From assembly GCA_024743015.1 (NCBI GenBank), contig JANSXJ010000133.1:1-9158 (forward strand): 9,158 nt of DNA, in the 5' to 3' direction. How positions within the stretch are numbered: position 1 is the stretch's first letter; each line of letters starts with the position of its first letter. The DNA is from Hyphomonas sp. Its GTDB lineage: Bacteria; Pseudomonadota; Alphaproteobacteria; Caulobacterales; Hyphomonadaceae. A program made the translations under genes and the position numbers. Shown here piece after piece: positions 1 through 6,808 of the stretch. The notes beneath the pieces are model-generated. The model searched no databases. It saw nothing but the letters and a program-made list of their open reading frames with translations, and was not told the origin of the DNA.

Positions 1-38
1 ACGACCCCCAGCGCGGCTCCTGTCAGCATAGCTCTCAT
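1..38 (-). CDS. Start of a probable S41-family carboxy-terminal processing protease (partial)
   Basis: Only the first 12 codons are visible, reading MRAMLTGAALGV on the minus strand from an ATG at 38. A good ribosome binding site (AGGAGAAG, 43-50) sits just upstream. The peptide looks like the start of a signal peptide, with one arginine followed by a small hydrophobic stretch. It begins 22 bases after the stop of the EnvC-like gene on the same strand, so the two are probably co-transcribed. In Caulobacterales and many other alphaproteobacteria the gene after the envC homologue encodes a periplasmic C-terminal processing protease (CtpA, peptidase S41). The product name rests on that gene order, not on any domain seen here. 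The start codon itself is well supported. Confidence 0.5.
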   Translation of the reverse strand, partial: MRAMLTGAALGV

Positions 39-60
39 CAGCACTTCTCCTGCATGCGGT

Positions 61-1272
61 CTAGCCGCGTTTCATCCATTTGGCCGGGTTCATCGGTTTG
101 CCGGATTTACGGACCTCCAGATAGAGTTCCGGTTCTCCAACGGTCCGATCGGCCATTTTTGCCACTGGCTCGCCCTGTTTAACTGATTGGCCAACAGCGA
201 CATAGCTCGACGACATTCCCGATAACAGTACATGGTATCCATCGCTTGTCGAGAGGATCAGTAACTGTCCGTAACTGCGAAACGGTCCCGAAAATTCGAC
301 CACGCCATCGACTGGCGCGGCGACTTGTGCACCGCTGCGTGTGGAATAGGCAATGCCCTCAGATTTGCTGCCACCTGGCATCGTGTCGCCCCAGGCACGC
401 ACCATTCGGCCCGCGGTTGGCGAGGTGAGGATCCCCAATGGCTGAGATACGGTGGGCCGCGGCAGGCTGGCGCGCGCCGTGTTGCGTGGCGCAGATGACT
501 CAGCCAGAGCTAGTCGCGGCTTGAGGCGCGGGGCACTCGGCGCGATCGCCTCCAAAGCAGCGATGAGTTCGCGAACCGTGCTCGCTTTTTCTCCAAGAGC
601 TTCAGCGCGTTGTCGCAATTTTTCGGCGTCTGCCGAGACATCTTCAAAGGCGGATCGCTTGGCGGCAGTGAGTTGCGAGATCTCTTCGCGTTTGAGCGAC
701 AGCGCGGCTTCTGCTGCTGCGAGGGATTTTTGTTCGCGCAACACTTCCCGCTCAATCCGGCGCAGATTGGTGATCTCCGTCCCGAGGGAATCGGTGCGGG
801 CGCGGACCTGAGGTGCAACCTCGCCCATCAGAATAGCAGCGCGAATGGCCTGGTTGGCGTCCTGGGGCTGGGTCAGCAATGCCGGCGGACGGTGGCGCCC
901 GGACAGAGCGAGAGACGCCATCAAATCTTCGAGAGCGGTTTCGCCGTCGACCAGTTGCGTTCTGGCTGAGCCCAGACGCGTGCGCAGGGAAACGAGTTTC
1001 AGTTCTGCAGACGTCGCCTGCTCTTCGCGCCGCTGGCTTTCCATCGCCGCGGAGATCAGGTCGCGTTCAAGCGCTTCCAGATCATTCGCCACCACACTGC
1101 CCGCCTGTTCCAGCGCGGCCAGTTGGCGCAGCGCATCTGCGCGTTCAGCTTCCAGTGCTTCCAACTCGGCGCGCGATACGCCGTCTTCGCCGATCGCAGG
1201 GGTGCCCGCAAAGCCAATAATGGCGACGCAGGCGGCCAGACGGCCGAGGGAGAAGGAAGACGAAAATCGCAT
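61..1272 (-). CDS. envC: EnvC-like murein hydrolase activator (coiled coil plus degenerate LytM/M23 domain)
   Basis: Periplasmic protein of 403 residues, expected to activate cell-wall amidases during division. It starts with a signal peptide (MRFSSSFSLGRLAACVAI..., cleavage probably near GTPAIG). Long charged coiled coils follow at about 33-125 and 155-245, then a proline-rich linker, then a C-terminal LytM fold at about 298-393. Active M23 peptidases have HxxxD and HxH zinc ligands. Here the first motif region reads GSKSEGIAY and the last reads LYLEVRKSGKPMNP, so most ligands are missing. That is the state known for EnvC-type activators, which do not cut murein themselves. A TTG two codons upstream (1278) is an alternative start, and an in-frame stop lies at 1300-1302. 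I prefer the ATG at 1272; neither has a clear Shine-Dalgarno. The next gene on this strand starts 22 bases downstream. Confidence 0.85.
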   Translation of the reverse strand: MRFSSSFSLGRLAACVAIIGFAGTPAIGEDGVSRAELEALEAERADALRQLAALEQAGSVVANDLEALERDLISAAMESQRREEQATSAELKLVSLRTRLGSARTQLVDGETALEDLMASLALSGRHRPPALLTQPQDANQAIRAAILMGEVAPQVRARTDSLGTEITNLRRIEREVLREQKSLAAAEAALSLKREEISQLTAAKRSAFEDVSADAEKLRQRAEALGEKASTVRELIAALEAIAPSAPRLKPRLALAESSAPRNTARASLPRPTVSQPLGILTSPTAGRMVRAWGDTMPGGSKSEGIAYSTRSGAQVAAPVDGVVEFSGPFRSYGQLLILSTSDGYHVLLSGMSSSYVAVGQSVKQGEPVAKMADRTVGEPELYLEVRKSGKPMNPAKWMKRG

Positions 1273-1296
1273 GGTCAATTTATGCCACGGCCAGAG

Positions 1297-1324
1297 TGAT
1301 CAGGACATTAACGGGACCTGATCA
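1297..1324. repeat. 8-bp perfect inverted repeat between the lyase and envC genes
   Basis: TGATCAGG (1297-1304) and CCTGATCA (1317-1324) are exact reverse complements separated by 12 bases. The repeat fills the centre of the 79-base gap between the lyase stop and the envC start. There is no T-run after either arm on either strand, so it is not a classical intrinsic terminator. It could be an operator for envC, a mRNA-stabilising hairpin at the end of the lyase transcript, or chance. Confidence 0.45.
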
Positions 1325-1351
1325 GCTCAAATCGTCATCAATATGGCAATT

Positions 1352-2383
1352 TTAACCGTCTTTGGCAGCAATCTGGTCCGCCAGATCTACGATCACCTTG
1401 GCCTGTTTCCAGGTCGCATCGTCCTGCATCTTGCCATCCAGCATGGCAACACCGGCCCCATCCGGAATGGCCTCCAGTACGCGCCGCGCGAAGGCAACTT
1501 CATCCGGGTCCGGGCTGAAGACGCGTTTGGCAACGTCAATCTGGCTCGGGTGGAGCGTCCATGTCCCCACACAGCCCATTAGGAAGGCGTTTCGGAATTG
1601 CTGTTCACAAGCCTCGAGATCGGCAATGTCTCCAAACGGCCCATAGAATGGCTTGATGCCCGCCATGCCGCAGGCGTCGACCATCTTACCGACTGTGTAG
1701 TGCCATGGGTCTTGCTGGGCTGCAGCGCGAGGGCGACCATCCTCGCGCGGGTCTTCGATGACACGATAGAATGGATGACCACCGCCCACACGCGTCGTCT
1801 TCATCTTTCGCGACGCAGCGAGGTCTGCCGGTCCAAGCGAAATGCCCTGCATCCGTGGTGAAGCGAGCGCGATCTCCTCCACGCGCGCCACGCCTTCTGC
1901 GGTCTCGAGGATCGCATGCAGCAGGATGGGCCGCGACAGCCCGGCTTTGGCTTCGAGTTGAGCCACCAGTTGATCGACATAGTGAATGTCCCACGGGCCT
2001 TCGACTTTCGGGATCATCAGGACATCAATCTGCGCCCCGGCTTTGGTGACCAGCTCTGTCACATCATCCAGAAACCAGGGCGAGTTGAGGCAATTTACCC
2101 GGCTCCACAGGCCCGTCCCTTTTGCCTGCCAGTCAAGCATCGAGGCCATTTCGATCACACCGGCCCGCGCGGCCTCTTTTGCGTCCGCAGGGATCGCGTC
2201 CTCCAGGTTGCCGAGCACCACATCACAAGTATCGGCCATTCCGGGCACTTTGGCGCGAACCTTATCCAGGTGCGGAGGCACGAACTGGATCATCCGCTCG
2301 ACACGAACTGGCAGCTCACGCATTGGCTCCGGCGCCCCTGCGGCGAGGGGTTTGAAGAATTGGCGCGGCGCTTTTTGACTCAT
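1352..2383 (-). CDS. HpcH/HpaI aldolase / citrate-lyase family CoA ester lyase (malyl-CoA lyase-like)
   Basis: Cytoplasmic enzyme of 343 residues in the CitE/malyl-CoA lyase superfamily, a TIM barrel that makes or breaks C-C bonds in 3-hydroxyacyl-CoA or malyl-CoA-type esters with Mg2+. Family residues are present: the [11 protein letters not shown] segment (E61, D62), CoA-binding R95 in SRVN, metal ligands E160 in ILETAEGV and D187 in [10 protein letters not shown], and the C-terminal TLHPSQ (278-281). Overall it resembles L-malyl-CoA/beta-methylmalyl-CoA lyases of Rhodobacter type, including the PKV and GPFGD segments. It has extra N-terminal residues and its own substrate loop (about 200-228), so the exact substrate is not assigned. 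The ATG at 2383 has a GGAGA ribosome binding site (2391-2395). No glyoxylate-cycle or ethylmalonyl-CoA gene lies next to it, so context does not help. Confidence 0.85.
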   Translation of the reverse strand: MSQKAPRQFFKPLAAGAPEPMRELPVRVERMIQFVPPHLDKVRAKVPGMADTCDVVLGNLEDAIPADAKEAARAGVIEMASMLDWQAKGTGLWSRVNCLNSPWFLDDVTELVTKAGAQIDVLMIPKVEGPWDIHYVDQLVAQLEAKAGLSRPILLHAILETAEGVARVEEIALASPRMQGISLGPADLAASRKMKTTRVGGGHPFYRVIEDPREDGRPRAAAQQDPWHYTVGKMVDACGMAGIKPFYGPFGDIADLEACEQQFRNAFLMGCVGTWTLHPSQIDVAKRVFSPDPDEVAFARRVLEAIPDGAGVAMLDGKMQDDATWKQAKVIVDLADQIAAKDG

Positions 2384-2407
2384 GATCGGATCTCCATTGC
2401 GAGGCGC

Positions 2408-2435
2408 AAAATACCTGGCCGACTAGGCGTGGCAA
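2408..2435 (-). promoter_or_regulatory. Possible sigma-70-type promoter for the CoA ester lyase gene
   Basis: On the minus strand TTGCCA (2430-2435, five of six to the -35 consensus) is followed after 16 bases by TATTTT (2408-2413, four of six to the -10 consensus). A transcript starting near 2400 would have a leader of about 17-20 bases containing the GGAGA ribosome binding site. Spacing fits, but the -10 box is weak. Confidence 0.35.
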
Positions 2436-2491
2436 TGGGGGTATCGTCGCAGGCAGATCTCACCTGAGACAATCTTGCTCTAGCGCAGCCG

Positions 2492-2515
2492 ATTTAAAAG
2501 ATATATCATTTAAAT
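2492..2515. promoter_or_regulatory. 24-bp near-perfect AT-rich palindrome, probable operator
   Basis: The sequence ATTTAAA-A-GATATATC-A-TTTAAAT is self-complementary at 22 of 24 positions; only positions 8 and 17 (both A) fail to pair. The core GATATATC is a perfect palindrome. It ends three bases before the GGGAGGA ribosome binding site (2519-2525) of the membrane-protein gene starting at 2531, so it overlaps the likely -10 region and transcription start (for example TATCAT at 2504-2509). A dimeric repressor bound here would block that promoter. Palindromes of this length and base content are typical of MarR- or PadR-type regulators, but no regulator gene lies in the window and the family is a guess. 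The island is far more AT-rich than its surroundings. Confidence 0.6.
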
Positions 2516-2530
2516 ATTGGGAGGATCGAC

Positions 2531-3223
2531 ATGACCGAATTTTTCGCGGCGAATGAGCTCGCCATCCTGCGTTGGTTACACATCGTGGCCATGGTTTACT
2601 GGCTTGGCGGGGAATGGGGCGTGTTCCAGACGAGCTATAAAGTCGTCAATCAATCCCTTCCGCTGGAAGAGCGGCAGCGGCACATGGAGACCGCCTATCG
2701 CATCGATATCATGGCGCGCACAGGCATCATCTCTCTGCTCCCTCTCGGGCTGCATATGGGGTATCTCTGGGGTGTCCAACCGCTTGGCGGCGGCTGGCTC
2801 GTCGCGATGTGGTTGGTCTGGGTTGTCTGGATGGCGATCACCTGGGGCGCGTTTGCGAAGCGGGGCACCAAATGGTTCAAGCCGCTCTCGGATATTGAAG
2901 ACTGGACCCGCTATCTACTCATCCCGACGCTCTTATTCGTATCCTTGTCTTCACTGATGGGGAATGGACCTTTTGGAGGTGAAGCCGGTCAGCTCTGGTT
3001 CTCTGCGAAGGTCCTCACATTCGGCCTCGCACTGGTGATCGGTGTGATCCTGCGCCTGATCATGCATGAATGGCAGAAACTGTTCCCGATCCTGGCCGCG
3101 GGTCCGAATGCGGAAGCAGAGGCCAAGCTTGAAAAGTCGATCGCGCTTGGCCGGACGGTGGCGTACATGTACTGGATCCTGATCCTGACCACGGCCTTCT
3201 TTGGTGCAGTTAAACCGTTCTGA
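2531..3223 (+). CDS. Six-helix inner-membrane protein of unknown function (CopD-like appearance)
   Basis: Protein of 230 residues starting at an ATG with an excellent ribosome binding site (GGGAGGA, 2519-2525). About six membrane helices can be seen near 10-30, 62-82, 87-107, 127-143, 153-177 and 208-228, with a charged stretch at 43-58 and another at 179-204. The first helix reads LRWLHIVAMVYWLGG, a pattern seen in CopD-like and related small membrane proteins where the histidine can hold a metal or haem. Further histidines occur at H75 (within a helix) and H179 (a helix end), together with many tryptophans. I do not recognise a specific family, so no function is assigned. Its stop (TGA, 3221-3223) directly abuts the xerD stop on the other strand. 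Regulation probably works through the palindrome at 2492-2515. Confidence 0.8.
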   Translation: MTEFFAANELAILRWLHIVAMVYWLGGEWGVFQTSYKVVNQSLPLEERQRHMETAYRIDIMARTGIISLLPLGLHMGYLWGVQPLGGGWLVAMWLVWVVWMAITWGAFAKRGTKWFKPLSDIEDWTRYLLIPTLLFVSLSSLMGNGPFGGEAGQLWFSAKVLTFGLALVIGVILRLIMHEWQKLFPILAAGPNAEAEAKLEKSIALGRTVAYMYWILILTTAFFGAVKPF

Positions 3224-4120
3224 TCAATGCGCCAGCGGATGGCTGGTTTCGAGCAATTCGGCCAGTTCATCCGTCAGCACATGAGTATAGATCTGCGTTG
3301 TCGCGATGTCCGCGTGGCCCAGCAGGGTCTGTACGCTGCGCAGGTCAGCCCCGCCCTGTAGCAAATGCGTGGCATAGGCGTGCCGCAAGGCATGCGGGTG
3401 AACCCGCGCCGGATCGAGCCCGGCCGAGTGCGCAAGCGTTTCCAGCATCTGCGCCAGGCGACGGCGGGTCAAATGGCCGGACTTTCCCCGAGACGGAAAC
3501 AGGAAGTCGCCGCTTCCGGTCCCATATTTGTCACCATCGCGCGCTTCGAGCCAGTTGCGCAGCGCCAATAGAGCCGGTGCACCGAGGGGACACAGGCGTT
3601 CCTTACCCCCTTTTCCCCGGACGATCATTTCGCGCGTTTCCCAGAGTCCGAGGCGGCGACGCGGCAAGTTACCGAGACGCAGGCTGACCAACTCGCTGAC
3701 GCGTAACCCTGCACCGTAAAGCAGCTCCAGCAAGCACGTCATGCGCGCATCCTCAGCGCAGGCCTGAAGCAATGCATCAACCTGCTCGCGCGACAGCACA
3801 TCCGGCACGTCGCGCGTAACCTTTGGCGCATCCAGTTTGGAAGTTGGATCATCCTTGCGGTCGCGCTCTTCAAACAGGAACCGAAAAAACCGCTTCAATG
3901 AGGAGAGCTTGCGCGCCTGCGTCGACGCCGCCAGCCCATCCTTGGCGAGACTTTGCAACCAATCGGAGAGGTCCGCAGCCGCAGCATCGCACAAGCGACC
4001 GCCAAGATATCCCGACGCATCCAGCAGATCCCGGCCATATGCATCCAACGTATTCGGCGACGCCCCGCGTTCAGCGGACATCATCTCCAGAAAGGCTTCG
4101 ATACGCGCAAGATCGGACAT
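3224..4120 (-). CDS. xerD: Site-specific tyrosine recombinase XerD
   Basis: XerD works with XerC at dif to resolve chromosome dimers at the end of replication, under FtsK control. From the ATG at 4120 the protein is 298 residues, the same length as E. coli XerD. The N-terminal SAM-like core-binding domain (about 1-90, DLARIEAFL...NTLDAYGRDL) is followed by the catalytic domain. All six catalytic residues are visible: R140 (GAGLRVSEL), K170 (GKGGKER), H243 and R246 (HALRHAYATHL), H269 (LLGHADIATT) and Y278 (QIYTHV). The QIYTHV ending and overall match point to XerD rather than XerC or a phage integrase. A GTG at 4129 is an alternative start with a distant AAGGA (4144-4148). The gene shares no spacer with the convergent membrane-protein gene. 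Confidence 0.93.
   Translation of the reverse strand: MSDLARIEAFLEMMSAERGASPNTLDAYGRDLLDASGYLGGRLCDAAAADLSDWLQSLAKDGLAASTQARKLSSLKRFFRFLFEERDRKDDPTSKLDAPKVTRDVPDVLSREQVDALLQACAEDARMTCLLELLYGAGLRVSELVSLRLGNLPRRRLGLWETREMIVRGKGGKERLCPLGAPALLALRNWLEARDGDKYGTGSGDFLFPSRGKSGHLTRRRLAQMLETLAHSAGLDPARVHPHALRHAYATHLLQGGADLRSVQTLLGHADIATTQIYTHVLTDELAELLETSHPLAH
3231..3247 (+). terminator. Weak hairpin just past the membrane-protein gene, possible terminator
   Basis: CCAGC (3232-3236) pairs with GCTGG (3242-3246) around a five-base loop, with a G-T wobble at the base and TTTC following. It lies inside the 3' end of xerD because the two convergent genes have no spacer. The stem is short and the T-run is only three bases, so this is a weak candidate. 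Confidence 0.2.
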
Positions 4121-4149
4121 AGACCGCACTCTAGGGATCAGTCCTTAAC

Positions 4150-4188
4150 GCCAAACAAAAACGGGCGCCCGATGAAGAGCACCCGTTT
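4150..4188 (-). terminator. Rho-independent terminator of the AGCS symporter gene
   Basis: Bases 4159-4170 (AAACGGGCGCCC) pair with 4177-4188 (GAGCACCCGTTT) around the six-base loop GATGAA, giving a 12-bp stem with two G-T wobbles. On the minus strand the hairpin is followed by TTTTTGTTTGG. It lies 22 bases past the symporter stop and before xerD on the same strand, so it should separate the two transcription units. Confidence 0.8.
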
Positions 4189-4210
4189 CGATTAGCCTTC
4201 TGGCTCGTCT

Positions 4211-6049
4211 CTATTCAGCCGTTTCGTCGGGCTGAGACTTATCCACCACCACATGGGCGTCTTCGTCTTCACCATTGGACTTGTGCATGGCAATGACGAC
4301 GCCTGACAAGGCGAGAATGGCGATCAGGTTCGGGAACGCCATTGACGCATTGGCAATGTCACCCAGCAGCCAGAGCGCGTCCGTATTGGTCACCATGGTG
4401 CCTGCAAACACGACCAATACCCAAGTGTATCGGAACGGATGCGTCGCCCATTCACCAACCAGATAGGTCAGCGCTTGCTCGCCATAGTAGGACCAGCCGA
4501 TAATCGTTGTGAACGCAAAGAAGAACAGGGCGATTGGCACGATCCACTCACCGCCGGGAAGCGCCGCACCATAAGCGCGCGTCGTGATCGCAGCGGAATT
4601 CGCGTCCGTCTCCCAAGCGTGATCAACGTTGATCTTCACGTCTGCATCTACCGCGCCTGCGAGCGCGGCCTGGTAAAAGGCTTCCTCTTCTGCGGCCGCC
4701 GTTTCGACGCTCAGTACATCAAACGCACCTTCGCCCGCGAACGCTTTCTTGGCCGCGCGCATATCGGTGCGAGCTTCATCTGACCAATCAAACAGGCCGT
4801 CAAAGGTCACGCCTGCCGTTCGACAGCTTGCAAGATAGGATTGAGCCAGTTGGCCGTTAGCGGCAATGACGCCTTCGCGGCCATCTTCGTAGGCAGAAGG
4901 AACCAAGTCACCGACGCTATAACGCGCGCCATCCGCATTTGGATCAAGCGGCAGTTCGATCCCGCGATCATCGCAATAATTGGCGGCCATCAAAGTTGGG
5001 CTCTTTTCGAAGTCGCCCGTGACCGTCAGGATAACCAAAGCGGTCATTGTGCAGATGACGATCGTGTCAATAAAGACACCGATCATAGCGATCTCACCCT
5101 GCATGACGGGGTTCTTGGTTTGAGCTGCAGCGTGCGCGATGGGTGCAGAACCCTGTCCCGCCTCATTCGAGAACAGACCGCGCGCAATCCCTGCACGCAC
5201 CGCCGCCAGAACGCCGTAACCCGCTGCGCCGCCAAAGACTTCCTTCCAGCCGAACGCCGAGTAGATGATCTCCATAAAGGCCCCCGGGACCTTTGGCGCA
5301 TTGAGGATCAAAACGAAGAATGCAATCGCGACATATAGCGCCGCCATCACAGGAACGACTTTACCGGCAACCGATCCAATCGATTTGATCCCGCCAATGA
5401 TTACGGCGAAAACCAATCCTGACAGCACGATCCCCACAAGCCAATTCGGAATGGACAGTCCGAACGAGGCACTGCCGACTTCCAGCGCGGCTTCGGTAAT
5501 GGAGTTGGCTTGAATCATCGAGCCTGTCGCCGTGGCGGAGAACAGTGTCCCGAGACAGAAGATCACGGCGAGCCATCCCCAATGCTTTCCGAGACCATTC
5601 TTGATATAGTACATTGGACCGCCATTGATCCGACCATACTCATCAGTTTCGCGGTATTTCAGCGCCAGAGAGCTTTCGGAAAAGGCCAGCGCCATCCCGA
5701 AGAGCGCAACGATCCACATCCAGAAGATCGCGCCAGGACCACCCAGCGTGATGGCTGTGGCAACCCCCGCGAGGTTCCCGGTGCCAACTTGCCCGGAGAG
5801 CGCGGTCGAGAGCGCTTGCCAGGGTGTAATCGCACCATCGTCGCCTTGCGCCTTACGGCCGTCCCAGACTTCTTTCAGGGCTGGGAAAAACCGCCGCAGC
5901 GGCCGTCCGCCCAGGCGAATCATCATGAAAATACCTGTTCCCAACAGGACGATGGCGAGCGGACCAACCGGAAGAATACGGGTATCCCCCCACGTTCCAC
6001 CCCAAATGAATCCGCTGATGGTTTCGATCAGCGTAACCACGTTTTCCAT
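4211..6049 (-). CDS. Sodium:alanine/glycine symporter, AGCS family, with a large extra loop domain
   Basis: Inner-membrane secondary transporter that takes up alanine, glycine or similar amino acids with Na+ (AGCS family, PF01235; relatives AlsT, DagA). Family signatures are clear: LSGQVGTGNLAGVATAI (84-100), GGPMYYIKNGLG (143-154), GLFSNEAGQGSAPIAHA (291-307) and TTIIGWSYYGEQAL (514-527). Typical members have about 440-550 residues; this one has 612. The excess is a stretch at about 346-482, rich in Asp, Glu and Ala, between the helix ending VILTVTG and the segment before the WIVPIALFFFAF helix. It contains two cysteines (C359, C409), which suits an extracytoplasmic domain with a possible disulfide. 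The C-terminus is a short acidic tail. The ATG at 6049 follows GGGGAGG (6054-6060). Terminators lie on both sides, so it is probably transcribed alone. Confidence 0.92.
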   Translation of the reverse strand: MENVVTLIETISGFIWGGTWGDTRILPVGPLAIVLLGTGIFMMIRLGGRPLRRFFPALKEVWDGRKAQGDDGAITPWQALSTALSGQVGTGNLAGVATAITLGGPGAIFWMWIVALFGMALAFSESSLALKYRETDEYGRINGGPMYYIKNGLGKHWGWLAVIFCLGTLFSATATGSMIQANSITEAALEVGSASFGLSIPNWLVGIVLSGLVFAVIIGGIKSIGSVAGKVVPVMAALYVAIAFFVLILNAPKVPGAFMEIIYSAFGWKEVFGGAAGYGVLAAVRAGIARGLFSNEAGQGSAPIAHAAAQTKNPVMQGEIAMIGVFIDTIVICTMTALVILTVTGDFEKSPTLMAANYCDDRGIELPLDPNADGARYSVGDLVPSAYEDGREGVIAANGQLAQSYLASCRTAGVTFDGLFDWSDEARTDMRAAKKAFAGEGAFDVLSVETAAAEEEAFYQAALAGAVDADVKINVDHAWETDANSAAITTRAYGAALPGGEWIVPIALFFFAFTTIIGWSYYGEQALTYLVGEWATHPFRYTWVLVVFAGTMVTNTDALWLLGDIANASMAFPNLIAILALSGVVIAMHKSNGEDEDAHVVVDKSQPDETAE

Positions 6050-6091
6050 AATGCCTCCCCGGCAATGCTATTGTTCGATTTGCGGCTCACC

Positions 6092-6125
6092 CTAGAACAG
6101 AAACGGGCGCTGTGAAGCGCCCGTT
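6092..6125 (-). terminator. Rho-independent terminator of the small membrane-protein gene
   Basis: AACGGGCGCT (6102-6111) and AGCGCCCGTT (6116-6125) form a perfect 10-bp stem with a GTGA loop. On the minus strand it is followed by TTTCTGTTCT, a moderate T-run. It sits 38 bases past the stop of the gene ending at 6164 and before the symporter start, so it should end the former transcript. It resembles the hairpin at 4159-4188. Confidence 0.7.
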
Positions 6126-6163
6126 GCGAAATTTTTGCAGATCAAACGGAATTTGCGCCCTAT

Positions 6164-6643
6164 CTATCCAACGAAGCCTTCGCCGACACCAAAGTCGCGC
6201 CGCGCCGATACGATGGTCACCACGACCCCGGCCAGGACATCCAGCAAGGCCATGACGGTCAGGATGAAGAAAACCGAAGTGGCAAAGTTGGGATTGAGCA
6301 GGAACAGCATCAGGCAGACGATGAAAACAATCATGGATAGCGCATGATTCATGATCGTGGCTGTGCCAGTGCTTGTCGATTTGAGGATTTCCATGAACAG
6401 CACTGCGATTGAGAGCACCAGCAGCGCGTCACCTTTGGTGAGGACCCATTCAACCTCGCCGCCAATCATCCCGATGGAGAAGAATTTCTGGCCGAGAATG
6501 CCCATTAGCGGCGATGCATTGGCTGTCAGTTCCACCCCTGCATGTGTCATCGGCACAGGATCACCCGTCGTCGTAAACGCGATCAGGCAATAGATACCCA
6601 CCGGGATGATGAAGAGCGGAAACGCGCTTAAGATGAGCCGCAT
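6164..6643 (-). CDS. Small four-helix membrane protein of unknown function
   Basis: From the ATG at 6643 the protein has 159 residues. Hydrophobic helices lie at about 3-24, 69-88, 98-116 and 119-146. The first is followed by a roughly 45-residue polar loop (about 25-68), and the C-terminus RRDFGVGEGFVG is probably cytoplasmic. The segment EVEWVLTKGDALLVLSIAVL resembles uncharacterised conserved alphaproteobacterial membrane proteins, but I cannot name a family. An in-frame ATG at 6745 would add 34 residues and has a much stronger ribosome binding site (GAGGAGA). I prefer 6643 because the added stretch contains four AGA/AGG codons and reads like non-coding sequence, and because 6643 has AAGGGG seven bases upstream and starts right at the first helix. 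A hairpin terminator follows the gene. Confidence 0.72.
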   Translation of the reverse strand: MRLILSAFPLFIIPVGIYCLIAFTTTGDPVPMTHAGVELTANASPLMGILGQKFFSIGMIGGEVEWVLTKGDALLVLSIAVLFMEILKSTSTGTATIMNHALSMIVFIVCLMLFLLNPNFATSVFFILTVMALLDVLAGVVVTIVSARRDFGVGEGFVG

Positions 6644-6750
6644 AGGAGTACCCCTTCTAGGCGGACCGTCGCCATTCGAGCGTTTGGTCCTTTGCTGTCT
6701 ATCATCGAGACGGGCAGCGGCAGCAGCCGGAAAGATCACTGACATGCGCG

Positions 6751-6757
6751 TCTCCTC
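6751..6757 (-). promoter_or_regulatory. Strong ribosome binding site before an alternative start of the small membrane protein
   Basis: GAGGAGA on the minus strand lies five bases before an in-frame ATG (6743-6745). It is the best Shine-Dalgarno match in this intergenic region and supports a longer protein of 193 residues. The codon content of the extra 34 codons argues against that. The two signals conflict and are left open. Confidence 0.35.
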
Positions 6758-6808
6758 GCCCAACCAGTTAACCCTATTGAACCTTAATGCAAAGTGAGGA
6801 AGTGAGGC

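Noticed and set aside
3224..4120. Tyrosine recombinase as a sign of an integrated mobile element
   Set aside because: Length, QIYTHV motif and overall match identify core XerD. No attachment-site repeats, phage genes or composition shift lie around it.
4841..6115. Long plus-strand open frames (about 165 and 201 codons) opposite the symporter
   Set aside because: They lie fully antisense to a gene with clear AGCS signatures, have composition expected of shadow frames, and lack recognisable domains.
6768..6787. Possible CtrA box (TTAA repeated upstream of the P-loop gene)
   Set aside because: The two TTAA elements are 12 bases apart rather than the 7 in the CtrA consensus, and at the correct spacing the second half reads GAAC.
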